A stretch of DNA of 64,000 bases from Cruorifilaria tuberocauda (GCA_013365365.1 JABVXU010000047.1:62001-126000); one strand, 5' to 3'; shown: positions 26,173-41,000, counted from the stretch's first letter. The notes: generated by a model from the sequence alone, not told the origin. Translations and numbers: made by a program.

Positions 26173-29100
26173 GCAGCAGGAGCATTCAGCAACACAACCA
26201 CAACAAATGCAAATCAACTTCGCGAGTAATGTTACTGAACTACCACTCAACTCATTAATACATTAACAGTTAAGAAAGAGAATCATGTCATCCCCATGAG
26301 ACAGCACTGCGTTCAGCTGTTGTTTGTAGTAAAAATCTGCATCTAATTTTCGAATTTCATTACCCACGTTCGCACCAAACACAATTTCTAGCGAATAAAT
26401 TTCCAAATTAAACAGTTTAAAACTGTGCGTTTAGAATATAAAAACTCTGTTAATGTCAAAAATTATCCAGCACATCTTATAATTAGTTAAACTATTGTGA
26501 AAATCACAAAAGCCCAGACGTTACAATGCCTCTTTTTGTCATCAAATTCATATAACAAAACTGGCAGCGTATCCTTTCAAACATAATTTGTCTTTCTGCT
26601 TGTTCAGTTATATTTTTTATATTTTAATTTATCACGATTTTATCAATCTTTTGGAAAAATTTGATTTAATACAACAGTAATTACAATAAGGGAAAAATAA
26701 CTAACTAAAAAACTGTGTTAGGAGGAATATGTGAATCTCTTTGATTTACCAATTCCTAGTATTGCACAGTCTAATACCCGCTTAATGATTAAATGGATCA
26801 TTAAAACTGATCAGCAAATGACTCATTATACATAACTACTCGAATTGATTAAAGAATACAAATACCTTCATCCTCTGAATCAGAAAACATGGTTTCATTC
26901 ATTGCTTCGGGATTTTGAGGCTTATACCTTTCTTCAGTAACAGTTGTAGTTTCCGTAATCACAGTAGTTTCGGTAATTGTTTTAAGCGCTTCAACAACGG
27001 ACACATAACCCAAACGTTCAGCGATCGACAATGGAGTTTGTCCTGTCTATAAAACGAAAATTCTGAATCATCTTTCTTTAGGTGTTCACCTCAACATCTC
27101 ACGCATTCTCCTACATGATTTTGTCACGAGGACATGTCATTTTTATCTAAAAAAATTATTATTACCGAAGTATGGACATTTGGACTAGCACCGTTCTCCA
27201 ACAAATGACGCACAACATTATTATGTCCTTGTTGAGCAGCTTGATGTAGCGGAGTGTAAGAGGCACGAGTAGTGGCTGAAATCGGTGCGCCATGCTCAAT
27301 CAAGAAACGAACCATGTTTATTTGTCCTGTAAAGCATTCAATTTACAATTCATAAAATGAGCATGAACAGAAACTAAAAAATCAAACCGAAATGGCAAGC
27401 AACATGTAACGGCGTATATCCTGCTTTAGTTTTGGGATCAATAGCTGCGTTTTCTTTTACTAGTTCTTCTGCTACACTAACACGATCCTCTTGTGCACAT
27501 AGGTGTATTGGTGTCAAACCATTTCTTGCCTGGGCTCCGACCTGAAGTATGCAACAAAACTATTTTTAAACTACCAATTTCTCACTGTGTGAAGTTAACA
27601 CTCAGTAAAGTAATATGAACACTACATATTTTAATTACGAAATTTATTCATCCTTTATTATTTCTCTAAAGCTTACTTTCGCTCCATTTTCAATTAGTAA
27701 AGCAGCCATTTCGCGATGACCCTCCTGGGCAGCAAGATGCAATGGTGTGAATCCAGCTTTGCTTTCAGCATTTGCATCTGCCTTTAAAAAAACAAATCAG
27801 CAATAGCAACATTAACTTCCTTTAACACTAACTTTTACAATAACACCAAATAACAATAAATGCATGAAAATTTGCTATTCCGATACGAAGCAAAAGAAAA
27901 CTAGATCCATAGAATCGGATATGTTTAAAACGGAGACAGGTACATGGGAAAGCTGTACCTTATAATGAAGAAGAGTGCCAGCAATATCCATCTGATTCTT
28001 CTTCGCCGCAATATGTAAAGGAGTATATCCATTCTTGGCAGCAGCATGTGCGGAAGCACCACTTTCCAGAAGGAGCAACGCCACCTTATCGTTGTTGTAA
28101 TGTGCTGCCACATGTAGAGGTGTCACCTAAAATGAAATCATTACAAGTGCTTCATCTGTCCACCAATCCGTCCACCAATAGTTCTCTCCATTGCATTCAC
28201 TTGCAATGAAAGATAGGAATAATAACTGCAAATAAATAGCACATAAAATATGAATGTTATGGGTTTCTTAATGATAGTAATACGAATTAATATTATTTAT
28301 AATTTAGCGCTATATCATACATAATTTAGTATCTATCATGCCAGTTTTTCGGTGGGATTGAAAAGACAAGTTACTTTATCAATGGTATTTCGAAATATAC
28401 CTAATAAAATAATGTAAGAACGAAATGCAATGACATTTCAGCAATATACTAATGACCATTCAACCTACCTGATTCTTGCCTTCAATATCGACCGGTGTTC
28501 CTCGTTCCAACAATAATTTCGTCACCGGCAAATTGCCATACTTAGCAGCTAAATGCAGTGCCGTAAAACCCTTTTTAGTAAGCAATGTCTTGTCGGTCCC
28601 GTGATCCATTAATATTGCAGCCACCTCCTCCTGCCCCTCCTACAAAATTTGAAAACTGAATAATCTATAGATTAAAGATTAAAAAAGAGCTAATACTTCC
28701 CTTTCCCATTAAGCTTACTTTAGCAGCAATATGAAGTGGAGTGTAGAGATCCCGTGTAGCAGCATTTGGTGATGCACCAGCCTGTAGCAACAAGACGACG
28801 ATATCAGTGTTACCAAGACGTGATGCAATATGTAAAGGAGTTTGTAGCTCACGTGCTGCAGCATCCACCTTTAAAAAAGTATTTAAATACAACTGTGTAA
28901 AGGTATTTCGATATTGGATCATCTAACAGATAATAAACATTGCATACATTCTTTAAAAAACTCGGAATATGAAATGTTGTGGAATGAAGCGAGAAATGCT
29001 AAGTCCTTCGCTAAATAATTATTAATGTCAATAACAAATTGCTTAGGTATGAAATGCCCACTAACCTGAGCTCCATTACGTACTAAAACACGAACAATAT

Positions 29101-32100
29101 CGGTTTGATTTGCTCGTGCAGCTAAATGAAGAGGTGTTTCACCACGTATTGTAGCTACATCCGCATTGGCACCCTGACATGGAGAAGGGTTATTAATATC
29201 TCATTTCCTTTTCAATAAAATATAACTAGTGCATATCTTTAATCTAACTGTGTTAGGCTATGGACTTAAAAAAAATTTCATAAAAAAAGAAATAGATGAA
29301 ACGAAAAGATCACTGAAAAGGAAATTAAATTCATTTATTCCTGAAGAAAAAGATTAGACAAGGGTAAGATCAGATCATCTAAGATGAAAGATGGGTGAAA
29401 CTAAAACATGAGAAAATCAAAGGGAAAGTACCTAAATTCTAAATTCTCAAATAATTTAATAACAAAAAATTGAACAAGAACTTGTTGCAGTAAGTAGATG
29501 ACAATGTTTATAGCGCCCATGAATGCAGCAACGTGCAGTGGCGATAGACCGGACTCTGTAGTTGCCTCGATAGCAGCGTGGTATTTCAACAGTAGCTCGA
29601 CAATCTAAACAGTCGCCACAATTAATAAATAATAAGAAATGAACATAAATCAAAAAATTCTATAGTAAAAATCAATTTGTTGCAAAAAAACCTTAATACG
29701 ATTTTTTTTGCAAGCGATATGCAGCGGTGTAAAACCATTGAGAGCGCGAGCATTTGAGTCGGCATTACGGTCCAGCAGAAGCTTAGCGACACGAACATGT
29801 CCGCAGTGAGCAGCTACATGAAGTGGAGTGAGATAATCAACAGTAACATCATCAACTGGAGCTCGATGATACAGCAGAATTCGAGCACTGTCTACATGAT
29901 CACCCTGTGCTGCCATATGTAAAGGAGCCAAACCATTCTGCAAATGTATCAGATTATCCCGATGATATATGCTAGAAACTATCAGAAAGGCATTAACAGA
30001 AAGATCATATTGAAATTGTATCAAAACAGCGCTAACTTTTGTCTTAGCATTGATTGGAGCCCCTTTTTCAAGCAACAAATCAACAACTTGATCATGACCC
30101 GAACGAGAAGCACAGTGTAACGGTGTTAATAAATCACGTGTGCGACAGTCAATTACGGCTCCATGAGCCAACAACAAAGAAACCATGTTCGCGCGTCCCC
30201 ATTTCGTTGCGACATGCAAGGGACTAAAAAAAATTAAACTGAACCTAATTCTTTCAACTAGTTGTTGCTGACTCATCACCATCTCCAGCCAAATTTTTTC
30301 GCTCCCTGCATAAATAGCTCATTATTTAAATTCAACATTTACATACCTTATATTATGTCTCGCTTGATAATTCACATTAGCTCCTTTTTCGAGCAGCAAC
30401 TGCGCTACGTTCTCATTTCCATAGTGAGCGGCGATATGGAGTGGAGTGAAACCGCTTTTCGAAGTCACATCCGAATTGTGTTCATTCTGAAATCAATTTC
30501 TCTAAGCCTTTATGAAAGCATCAGCATCTGAATGCTTCTGCTTCTTCCAAGCCAACTCCTATTCCAGTGTACTCCTTTCGCATCATCATTTTTCTTTCCG
30601 CATCAGCAATATGTGACTCCCGTATGCTATTCACCATCAGCGATTTAAGATTCACCACTTTATTATACATTTTAAGTGAATGAACTTATTATAACAAAAG
30701 TAATTCTCTTCTCCCACACAAGCATCTCTAAAGGAGATGTACCAAAATTTTCAGTTGCTCAGTACGAATAATCATTATTTGAAGAACTTTTTATAAAACA
30801 AGACTGACTTGAAGTAATAACGTAGCTGCTTTAGTATCATCCTTTTTAGCGGCGATATGCAATGCCGGTAAGCGCACTTTTCCACGCGTATCATTCTCAA
30901 GTAAAAGAGCTACGACACGATCGTGACCTTGCTGCAAGGCAACTGCTAGTGGCGTAAAACCATCCTATAAATAGGAAGCTTAAATATGATATCGTAGAGG
31001 ATATCAACTGCAGCAGGATAATGAACCAGAAATCGCGGATCACACTGCGATCGCGAAAATGAAATATGGAGGCGAAAAGTGAACAAACTAAATAACGAAA
31101 TTTATTTTTCACATAATGCACAACAGTAAATTTAAAATTCTTATTATAATGCAGTAAATCGTTTAAGAAAACCATCATTTGATAAAAATTAAAGAAGTAT
31201 AGTTTAAAATGACATAAGTGAAGCTTTTCGCTATAGAAATAAGCGATTAAATTCTCAGAATAATAGCTCAATTCATTCAAAACTGTATTTATCGAAACTA
31301 GAAAAAGAAGGATACAATTTTTTTCTGTGATTACTTTTAATGTTCCACATTTACACTTAATCACAAAAATCTAACTAAACATCCATATCTATCATTTATC
31401 AACATTCACCAATAATATCTCATTCTAAAGTAAGGCAACAAGTGATCTTAAGCATCATATCTTCCCCAATGTTAAGTTGTAGATTTTTGATTTAAATCAT
31501 ATGTAGAAATTGCGGCAGGTAGGAAATGTTGAAAAATATAAGTAATCCACGAGTTTTTGTCCAGAAATTTATTTGAGCTCCAGATTTTCCCACAAGAGTT
31601 TTCGACAGTATTCAAAGAAATTTCGAAAATGAAAAAAAAAAAGCATTTTTTACATATTAAACGTTTGATCGAAACTGACTAGAAACAATGGAGACTTTAA
31701 ATCTACAAAAAAGAACTGCTTTATCACAATCGCTTCAATTAGAGAGAAGCGCATAACAGCTCTGAATTTACTTTAAAATAGTTGCGGTATCATGCCAATA
31801 TCAACTGTTTCATATGCTAATAATAATCCATCAAATTCAGACTACTTGCCTATAATAATCAGATTTCCCATATTTCCTACAATGTTTAGGCAAAAAACTA
31901 AGCACATAAAGATGAACGAAAAGGAACTTATAAGTTCTTTAATCTGCTTGACAGCTACCATCAACGTAATCGTTATAAATGAAAACAAGTAATGGTTTCT
32001 TTCTTCCTTGCGTCATGCATTAACTACTTTACACTTCGAAACAAAACAATCATCTACGCTTGCAATGGCTGAATAAATATGACACAATGTTTTCGTTTGC

Positions 32101-32852
32101 TTCGTGATGAAGAAGGAAAAAATAGTGAAGAAGATAGGAAACGATGGAGAGAACAAACCTCTGTAGCTAAAGCTTGATTAGCATTATGCGCAAGAAGATA
32201 GCGTACAACAGATTCGTGATTTTCCTGCGCAGCCATGTAGAGTGGTGTGAAACCATTAAGTGATTGTACATTAACATTTGCACCGTTTTCAACAAGTATT
32301 GTAACGATTAATTCCTGTCCTGCCAATGATGCTATATGTAACGCTGTGTTACCCTTCTGAAAATATTACTGATTGCGATAACAAATATACTCTATACAAA
32401 AAGCGATAATCCTAAACGCAAACTTGATAATAGAAGGGATTTCTATATACAACCTTTGTTGCAGCATCAACATCTGCTTTCCGCTTCAGAAGTTGGCGGA
32501 CCACTTCATGATGACCTTCTTTGGAGGCTAGATGTAACGCATTGAGTCCATTCGCATTACACGTATTGATATCAGTGCCCGAACGCAATAGTTCAAGCAC
32601 ACGATCTAGATTTCCAGCACGCGCTGCTCGCAAAAAACTTGCACTGCTTTCACCCTGTAAAATCTCTCATCTGATCTCGGTCCCTCCTCACGCTGAAAAT
32701 ACTTAAAACTTATGAGATTTCCTTTGAATATCCGTAAAATCATAAATTCATACTTTATTGGAATGTTGACTATTATCTGAAGGAATATGTTGTTGCGGTG
32801 ATTCTGGTGGTTCTACTGACCACCCACCTGCTTTGATTATGGGATTACTCAT
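19858..32852 (-). CDS. unc-44: Ankyrin (UNC-44), conventional-length form
   Basis: Membrane-skeleton adaptor linking membrane proteins to spectrin; needed for axon guidance in C. elegans. Exons: 32754-32852, 32454-32654, 32159-32356, 30809-30964, 30347-30486, 30037-30223, 29692-29937, 29482-29604, 29066-29173, 28719-28868, 28469-28639, 27959-28126, 27677-27781, 27388-27541, 27166-27326, 26866-27046, 24633-24742, 24290-24358, 23970-24061, 22909-23041, 22607-22831, 22332-22520, 21958-22172, 21731-21843, 21389-21566, 21069-21282, 20722-20862, 20233-20494, 19927-20108. All phases agree (1557 codons). Order: 33-aa leader; about 24 ANK repeats (34-810), many exons holding one or two repeats; linker with SDSEDEG and [18 protein letters not shown]5 from about 940 ([19 protein letters not shown]); second ZU5 and UPA to about 1409; death domain about 1445-1525. 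The frame then stays open for 22 hydrophobic codons to a stop at 19858, or splices at GAA|GTAATA. An acceptor (TTGCAG, 32881-32886) lies shortly upstream of the ATG and suits trans-splicing. Confidence 0.93.
25961..26135 (-). CDS. unc-44: Candidate alternative (internal first) exon of unc-44
   Basis: Open segment on the minus strand with an ATG at 26108-26106. It is rich in S/T/P/D/H (for example [17 protein letters not shown]) and ends TATCAC|GTATGA. The exit phase is 1, exactly what the next unc-44 exon (24633-24742) needs. The segment is 175 nt and enters at phase 0, whereas the preceding exon ends at phase 1, so it cannot act as a simple cassette. Used from its own ATG it would give an ankyrin lacking the ANK repeats. 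The TTG run just upstream could serve as a T-rich acceptor tract. This is inference from frame and phase only. Confidence 0.35.
26138..26179. repeat. (CAA)n-(CAG)n trinucleotide microsatellite
   Basis: About eleven CAA units followed by three CAG units on the plus strand (TTG/CTG on the gene strand), inside an unc-44 intron. The plus-strand reading would be polyglutamine, but the repeat is antisense to the gene and is most simply a microsatellite. Confidence 0.9.
30965..32158 (-). other. 1.2 kb intron within the unc-44 ANK-repeat region
   Basis: The exons on both sides join in phase 0 and continue the ankyrin-repeat register (...QALATE then DGFTPLAV...), so no repeat exon is missing here. 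AT-rich filler with no other feature seen. Confidence 0.6.
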
Positions 32853-35800
32853 CAATAATTGAGTTGTATCAGTCACCCGCCTGCAACACTTTCATCATAT
32901 GCACATTTCTCCTCACTCTATTTAAAACGTGAAAAAACATATATCGTACATACGAATATTGTGGCGTACAAAGATAAGTGAGCGATAAATGATTACAATT
33001 TCAAACAATAACGTCATAAAACATAAGAAAAACTAATACCAACATTAAACGAAATTTGCATATAGAAAACATTTTCAGTGAGCTGATAATGTTATGATAA
33101 TGCAATGCAAAGCCAATCAGGAGAAAAGCAACAGTGAGATCAGTGCAGTGCAGTATATCCCTACCACTATTTTACAGTAGAACAACAGAAAATTATCTGT
33201 ATCGGCTAACACAATGACATTAGGAGAAAATGGCAAAACAAGCAATCGGCAGACACCCGTTCCGGATGCTGAATCATTCCCATAAATAACTGGGATAGGA
33301 ACAAAAGAGCAGCAAATCATAAATCTATAATTATGTAAAATGAAAATTAAAAATTACCCTAAACGCTGTATTATTAAAAAAATATCCCAGCTTATCTCTT
33401 CCCGACATAGCTACAGCACGGTTAGCATAATAAATTACATGATAAGTTATTCAAAAAATAGTCTAACATGATGATCAGTAAATAGACATTTACAACAGAG
33501 GATCTTCACTATTGACAGTTAACATTACAAATATATTTCCCTTTAATATAGAATGTTAATACGAATGCACTAGTGTAAACAAAAGAACAATTCTGAAGAC
33601 TGAAGACACAAATGAAATACTGTAAAAATGAGCGGAACAAAAAACGGCACCAGATTAAAAATGTTTGCTTTCGATCTCCTTATAAAACTCAAACACCCAA
33701 TTGTAGGGTAAGCCTTACGTGCAAATTTAATCTTTTAGTTAGAGTTAGCTAAATGAAAATACAGTTGAACCACTAGCCACTCTCATGTCATGTCGAGATT
33801 ATAACATTTTTGGCAAACATCAATCAAAAGACTGAAATAATATAAAAGTACCCAAATAAATTATGCACTTTAAGTAGTGCTATGTTCGTTCAGTCGTTCC
33901 GATATAATACAACATTGGCTGTAAGAAACGAAACTTGGTTAATTCCTATTCTACGTGTCTAAGATATATTCGAAACTTTCATTTATCATCTACAACTCCG
34001 ATAACGTTAACGGAATACCTATGCCACAGAAATATTATAGGTGAATGGTACCAACATCCATTTATGTAAGTGCAACAGTATTATGGAATATGTGGAATGC
34101 ACTGAAAAATATATGATATTTTTGTAACCATTCGCTTACGCACCACTGAATGGGACAAATTCCTTCCCTTATTTAATGAAAGACATTGATAGTTTCGAAT
34201 CAACAGTAAGAGGCAGTAGAGGATGTTGTTAACAAGAGGCGAAGAGATGTAACGGAGTGCTAGAATACATCACTACCTTCAGCAAACATCCTTCAAATTA
34301 CATCCGAAAAGCAATTTTATGCCGAATCTTGGCTGTCCTTTAATGGAAGTAACGGCAATAAATGAAGTAGTAATGAATAAATGACATTACACGTGCTAAA
34401 TTTTGAATATATAATTCAGCAGGTAAATAATCGTTCAGCATTTCCCTTACCTTCGAAGAGAAGCATTCATAACTCATCCGTAAAATGGACTTTTTATCGA
34501 GGTAGATTCAATGATAACGTGTTCACGAATAGGATGACTCATTGACTACTTAAAGAATTCCGGTAATCACTGGTTAAGTTTGATGGGTTAGCTGCTAATT
34601 TGTTGTAGCCATTATGAGCTTATGATAGTTAAGGTGGTGTATAAGTGTAGAAAAAAGAATAGAGATATAAGTAAAGATGAAAATGAATGATGGGAGAAAC
34701 CTATGTAAGTAAAAGAAAGAGAAGTAAGGATGAAATGCAGAATGGGGAATAATTTGGGGACAGAATGAGAAAAGCAGGTAGCATGGCGTTATCTTTTCCA
34801 ATTTCGGGATGAGCCAAACCGAAAAATTGATGTTTCTGTCAAAAGAGGGAGAAGAGTGTTGGACGGGTAAGAAAGGAAGGAGCACCGGCTGCCCATATCT
34901 ACCACCATCCTCAATACCCATCCGGATCCAGCAGCAGTAGCAATAACAACCGAGAGAGTGGGAAGTGAGGTGGAAGTGGAGGACGGACAGAAAAGCGGTA
35001 CGTGTCTCTGCTTGCTCAGCCGTCTCGGTATGGGCAGAATGTAAGTGCTGGTTGTCAGGGGCTGAATCGATTATTCAGTGGGATGAAGAGGCAAGGGGAG
35101 AGGAGACGAGACAAAACGAGGAGTGCAAGGCCTGTCTCTCCTCGCTGACAATCCCAACCAAATTGATTTCAATTGGAAGTAGACAAGAGTGAGGAGTTCA
35201 ATGAGGGTACTTCCTCCAGTCGCCACACGTAGGCATCCGTCGCACTGGCCTTATCTCTGATGTTCTTTCCCTTCAACGAACCATCATCAAATTTCAGGAC
35301 CAGAAAGAAGGATCACATTTCCTATTGGAAGAAATGCTCTCAAGCCATCGGACCACTGATTCTCTCGAAGGATGGAATTGATGATGGATAATGTCGCACG
35401 CCCATCCTACTGTAATGAATAATAATCATCTTTTATTAGTTGCGGCAAACCGAGACCGAGACTCTATTTCATTCCATTCAACCGCGCACATATTGAAAAT
35501 GATAATGACAATCACCGAGAAGAGAAAAAATCTGTCCCTCTACTGCACTCATTTTGTGCTCCCTTCTTCGAATATCTGCAATGGATTTGCATTTTTCCCT
35601 AAGATGTTTTCAAAAAGGAATCGCACTGTAGAACTTCACCGCACCTCCACTTCCTCTATTCCTTAGCCATCGAATTTATTTGAAATTGAACAGCACCTAT
35701 TTCTTATCGTTTTTCTCTTCACCGGACGTAAAATCTTATTTGCTTACTGCAATAAATATATTTCCATTACAATACTACATCACTTAACTGATACTTAGTT

Positions 35801-38075
35801 TTTTACTCAATACAGTACCCATTTGTAAAAGTGATTGTTATTCCGGACTACCGATAAAAACCCACATTGTTCTATCGTAAACAAATTAAAAAAACGAACT
35901 TTTAGCTTAAGATGACTTTCTCTTCACCAATACATGTCTTTTGTTGACAAAAAAAATTGAGACTAATTTTCATTTTCGTAACCTTGCTCGCAGATTTTGA
36001 AAATAAATTAAATAAATTCAAGCGATAACATTCTTCCAGAAATCAGGATGCCTTCAAACAAGCTTGATTGTGAATGATTGCTGTTTCTAGCAGTGTGTTA
36101 AACAATCGATCAATCTAAAAAAGATTAATCAATTAGTTGACACGCTTGAGAGTATTTTCTTTTTCCACTGAAGCTGTTGTGGAATTTGAGCTTGACTGAG
36201 ATTGAATTGTGTTGAGTTGCTTGGGTTTAGCACGAACCAACGTAATATTTTATTCAGTAGAAGAATTCCTGTACAGCAATGAAAATCCCGGAGAAAACCA
36301 CTCCCTCAATCAACCGTGATTCTTTTTTTGCTAGCCCAAGGGGGCTGAGTTTTTTTACTGAGGAGGGAGATTTGATATCAGTAGATATACGGGGATATGG
36401 ATGTATGAGAATATGGCATAATAACACAGCCATGATTGTAACGTCCTATTCTTATCACCAAGCAAAGATAGTGTGATAGCATGCAGATCATACACATGGT
36501 AATCCATCGGAAATATTACAACAGTAACATAAATGTCTTATATCCAATGGCGCCAAAAGGAGGCACAAGAAAAATATACGTTTAGTTTCTCACGTTGCCC
36601 TATCTTATAAAGATTGAATATAAACATAATCGAATCTAGTCTCGAGGAAATTCTCGACAGAAGCGAATGGGATAAAACTTACATGCGTAATGTTGTTCAC
36701 TTACTGTGTTTCTTTCTCAACCGTATCAGAAGCGAATTTGTTCCGATAGTAATGGGATGCATACAGGTATATTACTTTCATCATTAGAGACAGTATTTCT
36801 TCAACTAATTTTTAGAAAAAAGCTACGAAGATACTCTAATAACTTCGTTTAGACCACTGTTTGTTTACAGGCATATTGTCTTTAAGCTGATTAGCACCTA
36901 AAAATTACAAGAATGTTGTCTAACATTACTTGGCACACTCCAATCCAGCATAAAAACGACGAACAACTACTGATCCCTTCAATCCTCTTTTGTATCTCGC
37001 AGCGTGACATAATTACAAATGTGTAATGAACTTTTTCACGCAAATAGTAAGTTATTCCACAATTTATCCTGCTTGAAAATTTCGAAAGAATTAGAAATTA
37101 TGTCGCACTTTTCATTTTGGTCTACCCACACCATTGGGAGATGTCCTACGAGTTCCAACAAAAACCTGTTACCGTTATAATTATCTAAGAAATCATACAG
37201 AGCTTGAAAGCAGCGCTGTAATCCGACACCTTAGATTACTAGTGTAATGCATTAAAAATACTTCCAAGCTTCATATGTCCAAGGCCAAAGTATAAAAGAA
37301 TATCAGTCAGCTCGAGATTCACCTTCAAGAACTATAGTGCTCAGATGATAAGAGAGGGTAATTATTTATGCGTCATCCGATTTTATTTAAACATGAATAG
37401 CAAGTATAGTGTATTACAAATTTGCTTCCAAATAACTTGAAAACAAGTGAATTTCATTCCCCGCTCGTATTTCCAAGGGAAAATCTTATGCAAACATCAA
37501 TGCAAGCTGATGGACTAAAAATCCACCACTGATCAGTTGTTGAACGGTTTAATTTTTACGGTATGCATTCCCATAGATCGAGTAATACAGAAAAGCTGAA
37601 GAAACATATCATATATTAGAAGTATAAGAAAAAATTAATCTATCTAATTTAACTTGTCAGTAAATTACATTAATGATATGCTTACATACGTGATATGGAT
37701 AAGCGATGATAACTTTTAATCTCTTCGTTAATCTTGAAAATCTTGACGATGAAAATACAGTGGAATAACGAGAAATAACCGGAGCATATATTGATTGTCA
37801 GCCTCAATTACCAACCTGAAAGCACTCTAATTTCAAAAGTTTGGACATACAGCAGATCTACAAATAAGGAACAACAACACTGTTAATGTATGCACCGCAT
37901 TAGTGTGTGCAGAGTTCAACAATAAATGAATAGTGGACAAATGTAGTGACTTTTCAATTTCGACGGTAGATGTAGATGATGCAATTGATGATGAAATTCT
38001 TTCTGGATGATTCCGAAATTAGGAATTATTGAAAACAATACATCAACACTTTTATATAACCAAAACTCAACGCTT
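32853..38075. other. Gene-poor 5.2 kb upstream of unc-44
   Basis: No spliced coding model could be supported on either strand. The part around 34600-35250 is less AT-rich and strongly strand-asymmetric (purine-rich on the plus strand, with AGG/GAGG runs), which produces longer ORFs that lack recognisable motifs. The stretch is the likely location of the unc-44 promoter and 5' UTR exons, since the protein-coding start is preceded by a splice acceptor. Confidence 0.5.
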
Positions 38076-41000
38076 TCAGTCGCTGACATCCTGCAGTTTA
38101 CGAACACGGGCACACGTATGCATTCCAGCTGGCCGATGTCGAGCGCACAAAGTTTTGCCGCACCTAAAAACAAAGTAGAAATAACAGATGCGATACTAAA
38201 AAAAAGAACTATTGTTCGAAATACTGCTCACCTGCACTGAAATGCAACTGAAAAGTTGTTCAATTTGACAGCACATACACTGCAACGTTGCTGTGACTGG
38301 TACCCAATAAGAACTTTCTGCGCTCGTGAAACAGCTGAAGGACGACGAAATGCTGAACATGGAAAGTTTGCTTCAGTTATACGTCGACGTGGAAGCTCAT
38401 CATCACTTGAAGTCACATCTGAGCCCTTTAAGTAGAATTTTCTCTTGATTCAGAGCTATTATTACTTTTTACTTACAACTTGCAATGGCTAGCATTGAAA
38501 TATTGGAAATGATACTTGCCACCATAAGGACGAGATCATCTATATAAACAGCGATTTATACATAAGCATCTAATAAGAGATCTATTTAAATGAAAACGCT
38601 GACATAAAAATAAGTTATTCTGAAAAGAGTTTTCTATAACCACTAATATCGAAGGGAATTTTTCTGAAATCTATCCGAAACCAGAGATCTAGCTCTCTGA
38701 AAATGATTGTAAGTTTAGCTTTGCAAACGAGATGAAGATCATATTAACTGAGATAACACGAAATCAACAACGAGTATCGTACTCTGTGATGATGAGAAAT
38801 AGCTGTAAGTGGTATTCTTGGCTTGCTTCTAGCTCCTGTCCTTTGGGGAGTTGCAGATCCATTATTCATTCCATGATGTTTACGACGTACACGTAATCTA
38901 GAAACGGCTGTTGAGGAATTAGATTCTTCACAATGCAATTGCTGATGATCACGCCTTTGAAACTGAAATGGAAGGAGAGCGGGACGCTGGCGGAATGTAA
39001 AAATGACAGCAGTTAACTTGAATTTTGTACACATTAAAATGGGAGAGGAATGAGTACAAAATACAATAAAAGAATACCTTCTGAATTCATTGCTGAGATC
39101 ACAAACCACCATTCCAGAGGAGAAATCAGAGCCATCCTCAGACTGAGTATTCAAATCTGCTGTAGGTGAAGCGGCGCGCGAATGCATCATAATAAGTAGT
39201 CGGTCGCGAGCAGAATTATTCACGTGTTCGGCATGGCAAAGATTTGATGCTTCCTCTAAAAAAATGAGTCTGAAAAAAAGATGATTACTCTGAATCTCTT
39301 AAAACCTTTGAAAACAGAACCTTTGTTAGGATTCTGGCGAATTCTTTTATCGCCATTTTTTGTTCCCGGCAACGGTGCAGTTTCGAAAACCTAAAGTAAC
39401 TTAAATGTTAATGAATATATAGCAAAAATTTAATTACAAGTAACGGATTAGTTGTTATCAATAGATGAATACTTTCTCAACTAAAACCTTGGCAGAAGAA
39501 CTAATACCGCTACAAGAACAGCTTTTATCCTCATCACATTCTGTATCACCAGCAGAACTTTCTTTAGCACTAGTATCTTCCGGAGCCGAAAGTATTTGCT
39601 TCTCCTGGAATCTGATTTGCAAATTTTAATATAAGCAATGTTTTTCATCATTAGTCGACTTGAAGAAAGATGAGAATAAAGGTACAAAATACAGATTAAT
39701 TCAATGAATCCGTACTCTAGGAATCTAGCAAATTACTCGTCCTCTTATTTATATAATATTCGAAAAGGAATATTACATACTGTCCGAAATCGCATTTTAT
39801 GGTTCCATTGTTGGAAAAAAACAAATTTATTTGAATAAGAGAAAAGGCTGAATTTCGGAAGATATTAACAAACAACGACATTGTTCAAAATTGAAGAAAG
39901 TTGCAAGAAACGAAAAATACTGCTAAAGAAAAAATGTCGGACCAAACGTTTCTTGGTTCTATTAGCAATCAATAACTTGCTTATTATTATATTGCACTGA
40001 ATTCTTACCTATGTAGTAACTACATTCACACTACTGATTGTCCACTTCACTGTATCGGTGATATGAAACCTACGCTAGCAATCGGCTTCGTTGAAGTATT
40101 CTGTTTCATCTGTCGTCGTAGTTCACACATTCGGAATAAAGTTCGACGATTTTCATCTAAATTCTGTTCATCAAAGAAACGCAATCCTTTGCAACAATCT
40201 CCTTTATTCCTGCAACCACAATGATCCTAGAACTTCGAATTTTTAAAATTACTCAAATACATTGCTGTCAAGATTTTTTATGCAACATATAAATTATACA
40301 ATGAGCTTTTGAAAAGTTTAAGTGCCAACTTTACTAAGTATCATACCACATAACTAATACATATACTACATACATAACGTGAAAAACACTAAGAAACAAA
40401 ACTGACTGTTCAGCTTGCACGGAGCAGGGAACTGCTGAAAGTTTTTCGGGAACTGCTAGTGCTAGAGGTCCCGATCTTGTGATGACTACTAGACGCACCA
40501 GTGAGTTATTTCGGATACCAAGCTTATAAAGCAATGTTTGTCCACACAATCCTGATAACGATAAATCGTCGAAAATCAGACCTTGATGATAGGGATAGAG
40601 ACCCGTACGATGCCAGATTTTCACCTAAAGTTCACAAAGTTTAAGGTAAATGATGATTATAGGAGATATATATGAGTTTACAAAGTTCTGTATATCAATT
40701 TCAATTTATTACATAATGCAGTGGCTAACATTCAATGGGAATGAAGGAATTATATATAAGGAGTTCATTAATATGAGATTCGTATTGCCAGACAAATGTT
40801 TCGTATGCCAAATACAACGTTGGAAGTAGGTTTCGTGAGCAAGCAGACCAATTATGGCTTATTCTTAGAGTGGCTATAGTTCAGGAATATTATGGCAATT
40901 AATATCTTTACGTTGCCCCTGGTTTACAGTAGGCAATGGTTTAAATTGCAGTACTTTTAAATTTATGAAAGGACCAGTTACCTTTAAACTGTCAACAGTT

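Larger units (their letters stand above)
24743..26865 (-). other. Large unc-44 intron between ANK and ZU5 halves
   Basis: A 2.1 kb intron in unc-44 that separates the exons for the ankyrin repeats from those for the spectrin-binding half. It holds a trinucleotide repeat (26138-26179) and, directly beside it, a candidate extra exon at 25961-26135. Otherwise only AT-rich sequence was seen. Confidence 0.6.

Noticed and set aside
25988..26266. Plus-strand polyglutamine ORF
   Set aside because: It lies inside an unc-44 intron, is antisense to the gene and owes its length to a CAA/CAG microsatellite; no splice context or conserved motif.
34595..35192. Overlapping ORFs in a purine-rich block upstream of unc-44
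   Set aside because: Strand-asymmetric low-complexity sequence yields ORFs on both strands; none has a motif or splice signals in phase.
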